A DNA stretch of 64,000 nt from Azospirillum sp. TSO22-1. GTDB taxonomy: Bacteria > Pseudomonadota > Alphaproteobacteria > Azospirillales > Azospirillaceae. The notes under the pieces are model-generated. The model had not been told where the DNA came from. It worked only from the letters and a program-made list of their open reading frames with translations, and made no database searches. Shown here piece after piece: positions 45,605-54,680 of this stretch. How positions within the stretch are numbered: position 1 is the stretch's first letter; every line of letters begins with the position of its first letter. The translations under genes were made by a program, and so were the position numbers. The stretch is taken from contig NZ_LGQZ01000065.1 in assembly GCF_003116015.1 (NCBI RefSeq), positions 1-64,000 of the forward strand, in the 5' to 3' direction.

Positions 45605-45865
45605 ATGGCCAACCACAAGTCCGCTGAGAAGCGCATCCGTCAAACCGCGCGCCGCACCGAAATCAACGGTGCCCGCGTCAGCCGCATCCGCACCTTCGTC
45701 AAGAAGGTCGAGAGCGCCATCGAGTCCGGCGACAAGACCGCCGCGGCCGAGGCCCTGAAGGCTGCCCAGCCCGAGATGATGCGCGGCACCTCCAAGGGCG
45801 TGCTGCACGCCAACACGGTCGCCCGCAAGATCTCCCGCCTCTCGGCCCGCATCAAGGCCCTCTGA
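45605..45865 (+). CDS. rpsT: Ribosomal protein S20
   Basis: An 86-residue basic protein beginning [20 protein letters not shown], with the conserved [20 protein letters not shown] and C-terminal [21 protein letters not shown]20 binds 16S rRNA in the small subunit. It has its own promoter (TTGACT-17-TATAAG) and a strong symmetrical terminator 18 bases after the stop, so it is monocistronic. rpsT directly upstream of dnaA is the usual alphaproteobacterial arrangement. Confidence 0.97.
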   Translation: MANHKSAEKRIRQTARRTEINGARVSRIRTFVKKVESAIESGDKTAAAEALKAAQPEMMRGTSKGVLHANTVARKISRLSARIKAL

Positions 45866-45878
45866 GGTCCAAGATCCC

Positions 45879-45912
45879 AAAAAGCCGCGCCCGGAATGGG
45901 GCGCGGCTTTTT
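45879..45912. terminator. Rho-independent terminator after rpsT
   Basis: A 9-bp perfect stem GCCGCGCCC/GGGCGCGGC with loop GGAATG, flanked by A5 on the left and T5 on the right. It can work in both directions but serves rpsT. Confidence 0.93.
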
Positions 45913-45914
45913 GC

Positions 45915-46483
45915 ATGGGCTCGAATGTTCGCGATATGCGAATATTCGATTCAAAACTTGATAAAGTCTAGTGAACCCCTCCACGCACGATCTTTGCTTT
46001 TTGATCGTTAACCTTATGTCCCAGTTGCAGGGGGCGCGGCAGCGAGGGTAGACTTTATGAGCAAGCCGGATCGGGCGATGTTATCGAATACAGATAATTG
46101 TCGGTCAATTCGTGGTTGCAGAGTCTGCTGAAACGCAGGTTGCACAAGTAACGCGGGTCAGGACTCACACCAAAGTCGGTTTTTTACTTAAAAATTGGGC
46201 AGGTCCTTGGCGAAAATGATTTCGCCTGAGGGGTTAGCCATGCCTGTCGATTCGGGGGCGCCCATCTGCGGGAGTCTTCCGGAGAGGCGCAGGCGGGGTC
46301 GCGAAGACCCACGTTCGGGATGACGACGCTCGCCCGCACCCGCGGGTGCGGGTCGATTTGCGTGTGACCGGGGGTGCCGGTGCGCGCCGATCGCCTGGGG
46401 TGCGGTGGCGTTTTCCCGTCTGGTGGATGTCACCCCGGGGCCTGTGTGCCCGGGGTTTGGGGCAGGAGCGGGAGTTGGGAAGC
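45915..46483 (+). other. rpsT-dnaA intergenic region, dnaA leader and possible replication-origin region
   Basis: These 569 bases contain no convincing gene. The left two-thirds (to about 46200) is markedly A+T-richer than the window, with TTTTTTACTTAAAAATT at about 46179-46195. Palindromes are present: GGCGAAA-ATGA-TTTCGCC at 46209-46226 and a perfect 20-base palindrome (CCCGCACCCG and its complement) at 46333-46352. Five GANTC sites, the CcrM methylation target of alphaproteobacteria, are scattered through it. Only weak DnaA-box-like sequences occur (for example TTATCGAAT), so an origin is not established. A long dnaA leader is the minimum interpretation. Confidence 0.4.
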
Positions 46484-47962
46484 ATGTCGGTCGGCGCGTC
46501 TTTGGATCAGCAGTGGGTTCGCATCCGTGGCCGACTCAAGGACGAGGTGGGTGAGATCGCGTACCGCAGCTGGCTGCAGCCGCTGACCGTCGCCGGCCTC
46601 AAGGAGGGCGAGGTGCGCATCCTCGTGCCCACCCGCTTCATGCGCGACTGGGTGAACACCCATTACGCCGACCGCATCCGCGCCCTGTGGTCGGGCGAGA
46701 ACCCGGCCGTCCAGTCCATCGACGTGGTGGTCGCCGCCGCCGCCGTGCCCGCCGTGCTCACCGCCGACAACGACGAGCAGCCGGTTGCCGTGGCTCCGGC
46801 TCCCGCGCTGGTGGCCACCGCCCCTTCCTCGCCGCTGCGCCCGCGGCTCGGGCGGGTGCCGGCGGAGCCGGTCTCCGAGTCGATGGGCGACGCCGGGGCC
46901 GATTCCGGGGCCGACGAGTTGGTGGCCACCGACGACGGCGTCTCGGCGCTGCTCGACCCGCGCTTCACCTTCGAGAACTTCGTCCCCGGCAAGCCGAACG
47001 AACTGGCCTACGCCGCCGCCCGGCGCGTCGCCGAGTCGAGCACGGTGCCCTTCAACCCGCTGTTCCTCTACGGCGGCGTCGGCTTGGGCAAGACGCACCT
47101 GATGCACGCCATCGCCTGGGCGATCCGCAAGAAGGATCCGGGCCGCAAGGTGATCTACCTGTCGGCCGAGAAGTTCATGTACCAGTTCATCCGCGCGTTG
47201 CGCTTCAAGGACACCATGGCCTTCAAGCAGCAGTTCCGCTCGGTGGACGTGCTGATGATCGACGACGTGCAGTTCATCAGCGGCAAGGACTCCACGCAGG
47301 AGGAGTTCTTCCACACCTTCAACGCGCTGGTGGACCAGAACCGGCAGGTCATCGTCTCGGCCGACAAGAGCCCGTCCGACCTGGAGGGCATGGAGGAGCG
47401 GCTGCGCTCGCGCCTCGGCTGGGGGCTGGTGGCCGACATCCACCCGACCACCTACGAGCTGCGCCTGAGCATCCTCGAATCGAAGGCCGACGCGCTGGGC
47501 GCCGACATCCCGCTGAAGGTGCGCGAGTTCCTGGCGCACAAGATCACCTCCAACGTCCGCGAGCTGGAGGGGGCGCTGAACCGCATCGTCGCCCATTCCG
47601 AGCTGGTCGGGCGCGCCATCACGCTGGAGACGACGCAGGAGGTGCTGCACGACCTGCTGCGCGCCAACGACCGCCGCGTCACCATCGACGAGATCCAGAA
47701 GCGGGTGGCGGAGCACTTCAACATCCGCGTCGCCGACATGCACTCGGCCCGCCGCGCCCGCGCGGTGGCGCGCCCGCGTCAGGTGGCGATGTACCTGGCC
47801 AAGCAGCTGACCGCCCGCTCGCTGCCGGAGATCGGCCGCAAGTTCGGCGGCCGCGACCACACCACGGTGATGCACGCGGTGAAGAAGGTGGAGGAGCTGC
47901 GCGCCACCGACTCGACCTTCGCCGAGGACGTCGAGCTGCTGCGGCGCATGCTGGAGAACTGA
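46484..47962 (+). CDS. dnaA: Chromosomal replication initiator DnaA
   Basis: A 492-residue AAA+ initiator. Domain I (about 1-85) starts [21 protein letters not shown] low-complexity alanine/proline/valine linker (about 86-160) is longer than in E. coli. Domain III has Walker [18 protein letters not shown] and Walker [12 protein letters not shown], and the C-terminal DNA-binding domain ends with the signature [18 protein letters not shown]. It binds ATP and DnaA boxes to open oriC. The start was chosen at the ATG after GGGAGTTGGGAAGC. Upstream in-frame codons were excluded as leader sequence. Confidence 0.96.
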   Translation: MSVGASLDQQWVRIRGRLKDEVGEIAYRSWLQPLTVAGLKEGEVRILVPTRFMRDWVNTHYADRIRALWSGENPAVQSIDVVVAAAAVPAVLTADNDEQPVAVAPAPALVATAPSSPLRPRLGRVPAEPVSESMGDAGADSGADELVATDDGVSALLDPRFTFENFVPGKPNELAYAAARRVAESSTVPFNPLFLYGGVGLGKTHLMHAIAWAIRKKDPGRKVIYLSAEKFMYQFIRALRFKDTMAFKQQFRSVDVLMIDDVQFISGKDSTQEEFFHTFNALVDQNRQVIVSADKSPSDLEGMEERLRSRLGWGLVADIHPTTYELRLSILESKADALGADIPLKVREFLAHKITSNVRELEGALNRIVAHSELVGRAITLETTQEVLHDLLRANDRRVTIDEIQKRVAEHFNIRVADMHSARRARAVARPRQVAMYLAKQLTARSLPEIGRKFGGRDHTTVMHAVKKVEELRATDSTFAEDVELLRRMLEN

Positions 47963-47973
47963 GGGGAGCTGTT

Positions 47974-48071
47974 GCCCCCACCCCATCCCTCCCCCGCTTC
48001 GCAGGGGAGGGGGGCTGTCGCCGTTTTTTTCCCCTCCCCTGCGAAGCGGGGGAGGGGTCAGGGGTGGGGGC
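47974..48071. repeat. C-run/G-run palindromic element, full copy after dnaA
   Basis: Arms GCCCCCACCCCATCCC-TCCCCCGCTTCGCAGGGGAG and the near-complement ending GGGGTCAGGGGTGGGGGC surround a centre with GCTGTCGCCGTTTTTTTCCC. Each arm carries its own GCTTCGC or GCGAAGC turn. It starts 11 bases after the dnaA stop; the T7 run in the centre may give it terminator activity. Confidence 0.9.
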
Positions 48072-48101
48072 AGTACCCCCGAACCTAAACGCCGCTAAAC
48101 G

Positions 48102-48344
48102 TTACTCGTCGTCGTCCGCGTCGGCGTCCTGCTCGATCTGCGAGGCGAGGTCGCGCAGCATGTCGACCACGTCCTCGTGGCTGGTCTCGTCGACCGCGGC
48201 GTTGACGGCCGCCTCGATCATCGCCACGGCCACGTAGGGGCCGAGCGGACCGCCCTCCTTGATCGCCGCCTCGAGGTGCTTCTCGGCGACGCTCAGCGCC
48301 TTGTCGAACAGGGCTTCGGCGGTCTGGTTGCTGTCGTTGCTCAT
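48102..48344 (-). CDS. Small acidic hypothetical protein
   Basis: An 80-residue protein, MSNDSNQTAEALFDKALSVA at the start, followed by EKHLEAAIKEGGPLGPYVAV and AMIEAAVNAAVDETSHEDVV, and a strongly acidic tail EQDADADDDE. It is predicted to be fully helical apart from the GGPLGP turn. Short acidic proteins like this are common and unassigned in Rhodospirillales. It lies between the palindromic element after dnaA and the divergent thioesterase gene. No function can be given. Confidence 0.7.
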   Translation of the reverse strand: MSNDSNQTAEALFDKALSVAEKHLEAAIKEGGPLGPYVAVAMIEAAVNAAVDETSHEDVVDMLRDLASQIEQDADADDDE

Positions 48345-48482
48345 GGATCGGTCCGTTGGGAGTGGTGGACACCCTCCCTATAACACCGCCAAACCGGGGT
48401 TGGCGCGCGAATTCTCAGGGGATCCCCCGCATGGCCGAGATCCGGTCTTGTGCGCGCCCACCCGCCCCGCCACATTGGCCGC

Positions 48483-48917
48483 ATGACCGCCAGCCCCGTC
48501 CTCACCGACCCCGCCGCCTACCGTTTCTGGATCGAGGAGCGCGTGCGCTTCGCCGACCTCGACGCGCTGGGCCACGTCAACAACAACGCCATCGGCGTCT
48601 ATTTCGAGAGCGGCCGCGTCGCCCTGATGGAATCCTGCGGCGGCTTCCGCTCCGAGTCGCCATGGAGCGTCGTGCTCGCCCGCAGCCTCATCGAGTACAA
48701 GGCGGAACTGCTGTACCCCGCCACCGCCCGCATCGGCGTGCGCGTGCTGCGTCTGGGCAACAGCTCGGTGACGCTGGGCTCGGCGGTGTTCAACGGCGAC
48801 GCCGTCGTCGCCACGCAGGAGGCGGTGTGCGTCATCGTCGACGCCGCCACCCACCGCCCCACCCCGCTGCCGCCCGCGCTGCGCGCCGGGCTGTCCGAAC
48901 ATCTGGTCCCGGTATGA
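48483..48917 (+). CDS. Acyl-CoA thioesterase, hotdog fold
   Basis: A 144-residue 4-hydroxybenzoyl-CoA-thioesterase-like protein. The active-site helix is VRFADLDALGHVNNNAIGVY with the catalytic Asp, followed by FESGRVALMESCGG. LIEYKAELLYPATARIGVRV and the LGNSSVTLGSAVF strand complete the fold. It hydrolyses acyl-CoA esters in the cytoplasm; the chain type is unknown. Its stop overlaps the start of the multicopper oxidase gene by 4 bases (ATGA), and that gene in turn overlaps the RNA methyltransferase gene, making a tight three-gene unit with no obvious functional theme. Confidence 0.85.
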   Translation: MTASPVLTDPAAYRFWIEERVRFADLDALGHVNNNAIGVYFESGRVALMESCGGFRSESPWSVVLARSLIEYKAELLYPATARIGVRVLRLGNSSVTLGSAVFNGDAVVATQEAVCVIVDAATHRPTPLPPALRAGLSEHLVPV

Positions 48918-50290
48918 TCCTCACCCGCCGCCGCCTGCTGGCCGGTACCGCCGCGCTGGGCGCCTGCGCCGCGCTGCCGCGAGGGGTGCGCGCCGGGAAT
49001 GCGGTGACTCTGGCCGCCGCCCCGGCGCGGCTGGCGCTGGTCGGCAAGGGCTATCCGGAGACCGACGTCTGGGCCTACGGCGGCACGGTGCCGGGGCCGG
49101 CGCTGCGCTTCCGCCAGGGCGACACCGCGCGCATCGCCTTCACCAACCGCCTGCCGGAGCCGACCACCATCCACTGGCACGGGCTGCGCGTGCCCAACGC
49201 CATGGACGGCGTGCCGCACCTGTCGCAGGCCGTGGTGCCGCCCGGCGGCACCTTTCATTACGAGTTCGCCCTCAAGGACGCCGGCACCTTCTGGTACCAC
49301 CCGCACCAGAACAGCGCGCAGCAGCTGGCGCGCGGCCTGTCCGGCGCCTTCGTGGTCGAGGAGCGCGAGCCGCCCCGCGTCGACCGCGACCTGCTGTGGG
49401 TGCTCGGCGACTGGCGGCTGGACAAGCAGGCGAGGCTTACCGGCGACTTCGGCCACCCGATGGACGGCAGCCACGCCGGCCGCCTCGGCAACACGCCGAC
49501 GCTGAACGGCGCCATCGTCGAGGAGGTGCCGGTGCGCGCCGGCGAGCGGCTGCGGCTGCGCCTCGTCAACACCGCCAACGCGCGGGTCTTCGGCCTGGAT
49601 TTCCAGGGCCACACGCCGCAGGTGATCGCGCTGGACGGCCAGCCGGTCGAGCCGCACCCGGTGGCGGGCAAGCTGGTGCTGGCACCCGGTCAGCGCGCCG
49701 ACCTGATCCTCGACATGGCCGGCAAGCCCGGCGAGCGGTTCGACGTGGTGGACTCCTTCTACCCGCGTCAGACTTACCGCCTGACCCGGCTGGTGTATGG
49801 CGCGGAGGCGCCGCTGCGCGAGTCGCCGCTCGACGCGCCGATCCGGCTGGCGCCCAACCCGCTGCCGGCGCCCGACCTGTCCGCCGCGGTGCGCCAGGAC
49901 GTGGTGATCGAGGGCGGCGCCATGGGGCGGCTGCCCAACGGCATGCGCATGACGCCGGAGGGACCGTTCTGGGCCTTGAACGGCGAGGCTCCTTTGGGGC
50001 ATGCCATGAAGCCGCTCATCACCGTCAAACGCGGCCAAACGGTGGCCATGCAGTTCGTCAACGACACCGCGTGGTGGCACCCCATGCACCTGCACGGGTT
50101 CCCGTTCCGGGTGCTGAAGCGCAACGGCGAACCCGTCGCCCGCGCCGAATGGCGCGACACCGAGCTGCTGCCGCCGCAGGGCACCGCCGAGATCGCCTTC
50201 GTCGCTGAGGAGGCCGGCGACTGGATGCTCCACTGCCACGTGCTGGAGCACCAGGAGGCCGGCATGATGGCCGTGCTGAGGGTGTCGTGA
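48914..50290 (+). CDS. Multicopper oxidase, Tat-exported
   Basis: A 458-residue periplasmic oxidase. The N-terminal RRRLLAGTAALGACAALP is a twin-arginine signal. All four copper-ligand motifs are visible: IHWHGLRVP, FWYHPHQNSAQQ, WWHPMHLHGFPFRV and MLHCHVLEHQEAGMM, the last with the type 1 Cys, flanking His and an axial Met. Such enzymes oxidise Cu(I), phenols or metal ions with reduction of O2 to water; CueO-type copper tolerance is one possibility, but no methionine-rich insert is evident. Start and stop overlap both neighbours (ATGA and GTGA), so the gene is translated as part of a coupled trio. Confidence 0.9.
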   Translation: MILTRRRLLAGTAALGACAALPRGVRAGNAVTLAAAPARLALVGKGYPETDVWAYGGTVPGPALRFRQGDTARIAFTNRLPEPTTIHWHGLRVPNAMDGVPHLSQAVVPPGGTFHYEFALKDAGTFWYHPHQNSAQQLARGLSGAFVVEEREPPRVDRDLLWVLGDWRLDKQARLTGDFGHPMDGSHAGRLGNTPTLNGAIVEEVPVRAGERLRLRLVNTANARVFGLDFQGHTPQVIALDGQPVEPHPVAGKLVLAPGQRADLILDMAGKPGERFDVVDSFYPRQTYRLTRLVYGAEAPLRESPLDAPIRLAPNPLPAPDLSAAVRQDVVIEGGAMGRLPNGMRMTPEGPFWALNGEAPLGHAMKPLITVKRGQTVAMQFVNDTAWWHPMHLHGFPFRVLKRNGEPVARAEWRDTELLPPQGTAEIAFVAEEAGDWMLHCHVLEHQEAGMMAVLRVS

Positions 50291-51582
50291 AGCCCCGCCG
50301 CTCCAAGCCCCAGGGGCCCCCGCGCACCGTGGACCTCACCATCACCGAGGTCGGCGCCCGCGGCGACGGCCTCGCCGTGGCGGGGGGTACCCGCGTCTTC
50401 GTGCCGCTGACCGTGCCCGGCGACCGCGTGCGCGTGCGCGTCCGCCTCGGCGAGGCGAAGGGCGACGGCGTGCGCGGCGAACTGCTGGAGGTGCTGGAGC
50501 CCGGCCCCGGCCGAGGCGATCCGGCCTGCGGCCACTTCGGCACCTGCGGCGGCTGCACGCTCCAGCACATGGCCGACGACGCCTACGCCGCCTGGAAGGT
50601 CGGGCTGGTGCGCGGCGCGCTGGCGCGGGTGAAGCTGGACGAGGTGCCCTTCGCGCCGCTCGCCCGCACCGCGCCCGCCGCCCGCCGCCGGGCGCGTTTG
50701 GCGGCGTTGCGGCGCGGGAAGAGGGTCTGGCTCGGCTTCAACGAGCGGCTCAGCCACCGGCTGGTCGACGTCGCCGCCTGCCCGGTGCTGGTGCCGCGGC
50801 TGGAGGCGCTGCTCGCCCCGCTGCGCGCCGTGCTGGCCGAGGTGTTGCCGGACGGGCAGGGCTGCGACGCCGTGCTCGCCGACCTGGAGGGCGGGGTGGA
50901 CCTGCTGCTGGTCGGGCCCAGGACGATCGACCTCGCGGCGCGCGAGCGTTTGGTGGCGTTTGCCGAATCGGCTGGGGTGGCGCGCCTGTCCTGGCAGCCG
51001 GACGACCGCGGCACGGCGGAGCCGGTGGCGCACCGCGCCCCGGTGGTCGTCCGCTTCGCCGGCGTGCCCGTCGTGCCGCCGCCCGGGGCCTTCCTTCAGG
51101 CCAGTGCCGCCGGCGAGGCCGCGCTGGTCGCCGCGGTGCTGGAGAACGTCGGTTCGGCCGGCAAGGTGGCCGACCTGTTCGCCGGCCTCGGCACCTTCTC
51201 GCTCCCGCTGGCGCAGACGGCGGCGGTGCACGCGGTGGAGGGCGACGCCGCGGCGGTGGCGGCGTTGGGCCGCGCCGTGCAGGGCCTGCGCCTGACCACC
51301 GAGCGCCGCAACCTGTTCGAGGACCCGCTGACGCCCAAGGAGCTGGCGCGCTTCGACGCCGTCGTCTTCGATCCGCCGCGCGCCGGAGCGGCCGAGCAGG
51401 CGAAGGCGCTGGCCGGGTCCAAGGTGCCGCTGGTGGTCGCGGTGTCCTGCAACCCCGCCAGCTTCGCCCGCGACGCGCGGACCCTGGCGGACGGGGGGTA
51501 TGCGTTTAAGCGCGTTTACCCGGTGGACCAGTTCCTCTGGTCGGCGCACGTGGAGGTGGTCGGGGTGTTCGCGCGGCCGTGA
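50287..51582 (+). CDS. TrmA/RlmD-type RNA m5U methyltransferase
   Basis: A 431-residue SAM-dependent RNA methyltransferase starting at GTG, which overlaps the preceding TGA. An N-terminal TRAM-like domain (TITEVGARGDGLAVAGGTRV) is followed by an iron-sulfur cluster motif CGHFGTCGGCTLQH plus a later Cys in VAACPVLVPR. Then come SAM motif VADLFAGLGTFSLPLAQ, the VFDPPRAGA motif and the catalytic nucleophile in VVAVSCNPASFARD. This is the RumA/RlmD architecture. Whether it modifies 23S rRNA or tRNA is not clear, so no symbol is given. Confidence 0.87.
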   Translation: MKPRRSKPQGPPRTVDLTITEVGARGDGLAVAGGTRVFVPLTVPGDRVRVRVRLGEAKGDGVRGELLEVLEPGPGRGDPACGHFGTCGGCTLQHMADDAYAAWKVGLVRGALARVKLDEVPFAPLARTAPAARRRARLAALRRGKRVWLGFNERLSHRLVDVAACPVLVPRLEALLAPLRAVLAEVLPDGQGCDAVLADLEGGVDLLLVGPRTIDLAARERLVAFAESAGVARLSWQPDDRGTAEPVAHRAPVVVRFAGVPVVPPPGAFLQASAAGEAALVAAVLENVGSAGKVADLFAGLGTFSLPLAQTAAVHAVEGDAAAVAALGRAVQGLRLTTERRNLFEDPLTPKELARFDAVVFDPPRAGAAEQAKALAGSKVPLVVAVSCNPASFARDARTLADGGYAFKRVYPVDQFLWSAHVEVVGVFARP

Positions 51583-51672
51583 TCGGAAGAGTGCGCCGCC
51601 CCCTCCGAAGCGCGCCGCCGGGCGTCGTCGGCGACGGCTACGCTGACCGTGTCACCACACGGGGGACGTGCC

Positions 51673-52473
51673 ATGACCAGCGCCGACAAGGCCTTCGCGG
51701 GGTCGATCCCCGCCCTGTACGACCGCCACCTCGGGCCGATGCTGTTCGCGCCCTACGCCGCCGATCTGGTGCGGCGCCTCGGCGCGGCGGAGCGGGTGCT
51801 GGAGACGGCGGCCGGCACCGGCATCGTCACGCGCGCCCTGGCCGGCGCGCTGCCGGACGCGGCGATCACCGCCACCGACCTGAACCAGCCGATGCTCGAC
51901 CTCGCGGCGCAGCGTCTGGACTCGCCGCGGGTGGCGTGGCGCCCGGCCAACGCCCTCGACCTGCCGTTCGAGGACGACGGGTTCGACGCGGTCGTCTGCC
52001 AGTTCGGCGTGATGTTCTTTCCCGACAAGTCCGCCGCCTTCGCCGAGGCGCGCCGGGTGCTGAAGCCGGGTGGCCGCTTCCTGTTCAACGCGTGGGACCG
52101 GCTGGCGGAGAACGACATCGCGGCGACGGTGCACGAGGCGGTGGCCGCGTTCTTCCCGGACGATCCGCCCGGATTCATGCCCCGCGCGCCGCACGGCTAT
52201 CATGACGTGGAGCGGATCCGCGACGACCTGCGCGCCGGCGGGTTCGAGCGGGTCGAGGTCGAGACGGTGGCGCTTCCCGGCCGCGCGCCGTCGGCGGCCG
52301 ACCCGGCGATCGGCTTCTGCCAGGGCTCGCCGCTCCGCCACGAGATCGAGGCGCGCGATGCCGCCCGGCTGGACGAGGTGACGGAGCGGGTCACCGACGC
52401 GGTGGCCCGGCGGTTCGGGAGCGGGCCGATCGAGGGACGGCTTCAGGCGCACGTGGTGCTGGCGACCGCCTGA
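51673..52473 (+). CDS. Class I SAM-dependent methyltransferase
   Basis: A 266-residue protein with the SAM-binding motif RVLETAAGTGIVTRALAGA, the acidic loop ITATDLNQPMLDLAAQRL and post-motif FDAVVCQFGVMFFPDKSAAF, followed by EARRVLKPGGRFLFNAWDRL. This is the UbiE/Methyltransf_11 type that acts on small molecules. No quinone-specific features or operon partners are present. The ATG follows GGGGGACGTGCC. A palindromic element lies 12 bases after the stop. Confidence 0.85.
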   Translation: MTSADKAFAGSIPALYDRHLGPMLFAPYAADLVRRLGAAERVLETAAGTGIVTRALAGALPDAAITATDLNQPMLDLAAQRLDSPRVAWRPANALDLPFEDDGFDAVVCQFGVMFFPDKSAAFAEARRVLKPGGRFLFNAWDRLAENDIAATVHEAVAAFFPDDPPGFMPRAPHGYHDVERIRDDLRAGGFERVEVETVALPGRAPSAADPAIGFCQGSPLRHEIEARDAARLDEVTERVTDAVARRFGSGPIEGRLQAHVVLATA

Positions 52474-52485
52474 TGGGTGTCGCTT

Positions 52486-52578
52486 GCCCCCACCCTACCC
52501 CTCCCCCGCTTCGCAGGGGAGGGGGAAAGGCGACGGAGTTCCCTCCCCTGCGACAGCGGGGGAGGGTTAGGGTGGGGG
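52486..52578. repeat. C-run/G-run palindromic element, full copy
   Basis: Arms GCCCCCACCCTACCCC-TCCCCCGCTTCGCAGGGGAG and near-complement ending GGGTTAGGGTGGGGG around the centre AAAGGCGACGGAGTT. One arm has GCGACAGC in place of GCGAAGC. It lies between two convergent methyltransferase genes. Confidence 0.88.
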
Positions 52579-52591
52579 TACCTCGGCCACC

Positions 52592-53788
52592 TCAATCCAG
52601 CTGCAACGTGATCGCCTTCAGGTACGCCGATTCCGGCAGGTGCGGGTGCACCGGGTGGTCCGCCCCGGCGCCGGACGAGCGCAGGATGCGCCCCGTCCGC
52701 TTAGCGTCCACCAGGCCGCGGGCCACCTGCTCGGCGAAGGTCGGCGGGTCCACGTTGTGGCTGCACGACGCCGCCAGCAGGAAGCCGCCCGGCGCGGTGA
52801 TGCGCGCCGCCAGACGCGTCATCTTGCGGTAGGCGCGGCAGCCGACCGCCAAGTCCTTCTTCGACTTCACGAAGGCCGGCGGATCGACGATCACCACGTC
52901 GAAGGTCTCGCCGGCGTTGGCCAGCCGCTCCAGTTCCTGGAACGCCTCGGCCCGGCGCGCCTCGAAGATGCCGGCGACGCCGTTGGCCTCGGCCGCCCGC
53001 GTCGCGTTGTCGAGCGCCGGCTGCGAGCGGTCCACCGCCACCACCGACGCCGCGCCCCTGGTCGCGCAGGTCACCGCGAAGCCGCCGTTGTAGCTGAAGA
53101 AGTCGATGACCCGCGCGCCCTGGCACAGCGCGGCGATGTACGCGCGGTTGTCGCGCTGGTCGTAGAACCAGCCGGTCTTCTGGCCGCCCAGCGGGTCGCA
53201 GAAGAAGGCGTTGCCGTTCTCCTCCAGCCGCAGCGGGCCGTCCAGCTCGCCCTTGGCCAGCCGCGTCTCCTCGGCCAGCCCCTCCAGCGCGCGCTGGGTG
53301 CTGTCGTTGCGCAGGATGACGGCGCGGGGCGCGATCACCGCGTCGAGCGCGGCCAGGATGTCGTCGATGCGCCGGTCCATGAAGACCGAATTGGCCTGCA
53401 CCGTCACCACGTCGCCGTAGCGGTCGACGATCAGCCCCGGCAGCCCGTCGGCCTCGGCGTGCACGACGCGGTAGAACGGGCGGTCGAACAGCCGCTCGCG
53501 CAGCTTCACCGCGCGCGCCAGCCGCTCGGCCAGCCAGGCGCTGTCGATGACGGCGCCGGCGTCGGGGGTCAGCAGCCGCGCCGCGATCAGCGTGTGCGGG
53601 TTGAAGGTGGCGATCCCCAGCGGCGTGCCGCCGGCGTCGACCAGCCGCACGGCGCTGCCGGGCGGCACGGCCTTGGCCGGCTGGTCCATCTGGACCTCGT
53701 TGGAATAGATCCAGGGGTGGCCGTGCTGCACGCGCTTCTGGCGGCCGGCGTGCAGGCGGATGGTCGGAAGTTTCACGGTATCGGTCAT
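52592..53788 (-). CDS. RlmI-type 23S rRNA cytosine-C5 methyltransferase
   Basis: A 398-residue protein with an N-terminal PUA domain (LHAGRQKRVQHGHPWIYSNE), a middle EEHEA-like region, and a C-terminal Rossmann domain with RVIDFFSYNGGFAVTCATRG, VAVDRSQPALDNATRAAEAN and VVIVDPPAFVKSKKDLAVG. The late Cys in LLAASCSHNVD fits the catalytic position. RlmI methylates C1962 of E. coli 23S rRNA. The family fit is good, but the exact target base here is unproven. It is monocistronic and convergent with the small methyltransferase gene. Confidence 0.85.
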   Translation of the reverse strand: MTDTVKLPTIRLHAGRQKRVQHGHPWIYSNEVQMDQPAKAVPPGSAVRLVDAGGTPLGIATFNPHTLIAARLLTPDAGAVIDSAWLAERLARAVKLRERLFDRPFYRVVHAEADGLPGLIVDRYGDVVTVQANSVFMDRRIDDILAALDAVIAPRAVILRNDSTQRALEGLAEETRLAKGELDGPLRLEENGNAFFCDPLGGQKTGWFYDQRDNRAYIAALCQGARVIDFFSYNGGFAVTCATRGAASVVAVDRSQPALDNATRAAEANGVAGIFEARRAEAFQELERLANAGETFDVVIVDPPAFVKSKKDLAVGCRAYRKMTRLAARITAPGGFLLAASCSHNVDPPTFAEQVARGLVDAKRTGRILRSSGAGADHPVHPHLPESAYLKAITLQLD

Positions 53789-53902
53789 GGCGCCGCATCC
53801 TAGCGACTCCGCCGCCGCGCGCAATCGGAGTCGCGCGGGCGTTCTTCAAGCCCCTGGGCAAAATGCCGCACCCGGTAGGCTCACAGGGTCAAGGACGCCC
53901 CG

Positions 53903-54439
53903 TCATTCACCATCATGGGCGGTCGGCAGCGGGGCGGACCGGTTGTCGTTGGCGCCGTCCAGCGGCTTGCACAGGCGCAGTGTTTCCAGTGCGTGCCCTT
54001 CCTCACGGAAGCAATTCAGCACCGGGTTGCAGTAATTCACCGAGGTCGAGTACGCCTGCGGCAGATTCGTGTGAATGGCCGCGCAGCCGAGACCGCGGGC
54101 GATGCCGTCCATGGCGCGCAGCAGCGCGGCCGCGGCGCCCTGAAGATTGAACAGGTCGTGGACGGTGAAGTTATCAACCGTGAGAATTCGGCCGTGATGC
54201 AGGTTCTCCTCGGTGGCGTAGGAGAACAGCCCATGGATGTAGCCGCGCTCGTTCTGCACGGTCATGATGCCCGTGCGTGGCATACCGGCGCCGGCCGTGC
54301 CTTGAGTTTGGTCAAGTACGGCTGCGGCAAAAGCGCGCCATCGCTCCACCCCGAGGTCGGGGAGGACCGCCCGCACGACGGGAAATGCCTGGTCGATCTG
54401 GCGCTTTCCCAGGGGTTTGGCGATGAATCCGTCGTCCAT
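53903..54439 (-). CDS. GNAT-like hypothetical protein divergent from ccoN
   Basis: A 178-residue protein beginning MDDGFIAKPLGKRQIDQAFP, start chosen because GGAAG lies 6 bases upstream. The arrangement of IMTVQNERGYIHGLFSYATE, VDNFTVHDLFNLQGAAAALL and AMDGIARGLGCAAIHTNLPQ looks like strands 3-5 and the acetyl-CoA loop of a GNAT fold, but the canonical Q/RxxGxG/A is not clean. The function is therefore only suggested. It lies divergent from ccoN with an FNR-like box 60 bases upstream of its start, so oxygen control is possible. Confidence 0.6.
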   Translation of the reverse strand: MDDGFIAKPLGKRQIDQAFPVVRAVLPDLGVERWRAFAAAVLDQTQGTAGAGMPRTGIMTVQNERGYIHGLFSYATEENLHHGRILTVDNFTVHDLFNLQGAAAALLRAMDGIARGLGCAAIHTNLPQAYSTSVNYCNPVLNCFREEGHALETLRLCKPLDGANDNRSAPLPTAHDGE

Positions 54440-54498
54440 TCCCACTTCCGAGACCTGGAGCATAGGCCGAACGATGGCCGGGTACGCCGAACCGGTCG

Positions 54499-54512
54499 TT
54501 GACGTAGATCAA
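54499..54512. promoter_or_regulatory. FNR-type box upstream of ccoNOQP
   Basis: TTGACGTAGATCAA, one base from the consensus TTGAT-N4-ATCAA. It lies 168 bases before ccoN and 60 bases before the divergent GNAT-like gene. If it acts at -41.5, ccoN transcription starts near 54547 with a leader of about 130 bases. The FNR-type protein encoded at 63129 is the natural candidate. Confidence 0.75.
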
Positions 54513-54680
54513 TGTTCTTAACCATTGCCTTCCATAGTGTGCCCGCATTGGTGGCAGCCGGGTTTCGGCGCGTGCGTGCGCGGCCGTTTGCGCGGCTTCC
54601 ACCCTCCTCAACGAAGACCCAGCGGTAGTGCATCCTCACGGGCGTCGCCCGAGCCGCCCGGGGCAAACGGGAGAGATTGT

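Noticed and set aside
46346..46483. In-frame upstream extension of dnaA
   Set aside because: It crosses a perfect palindrome, has no resemblance to DnaA domain I, and a good ribosome site lies directly before 46484.
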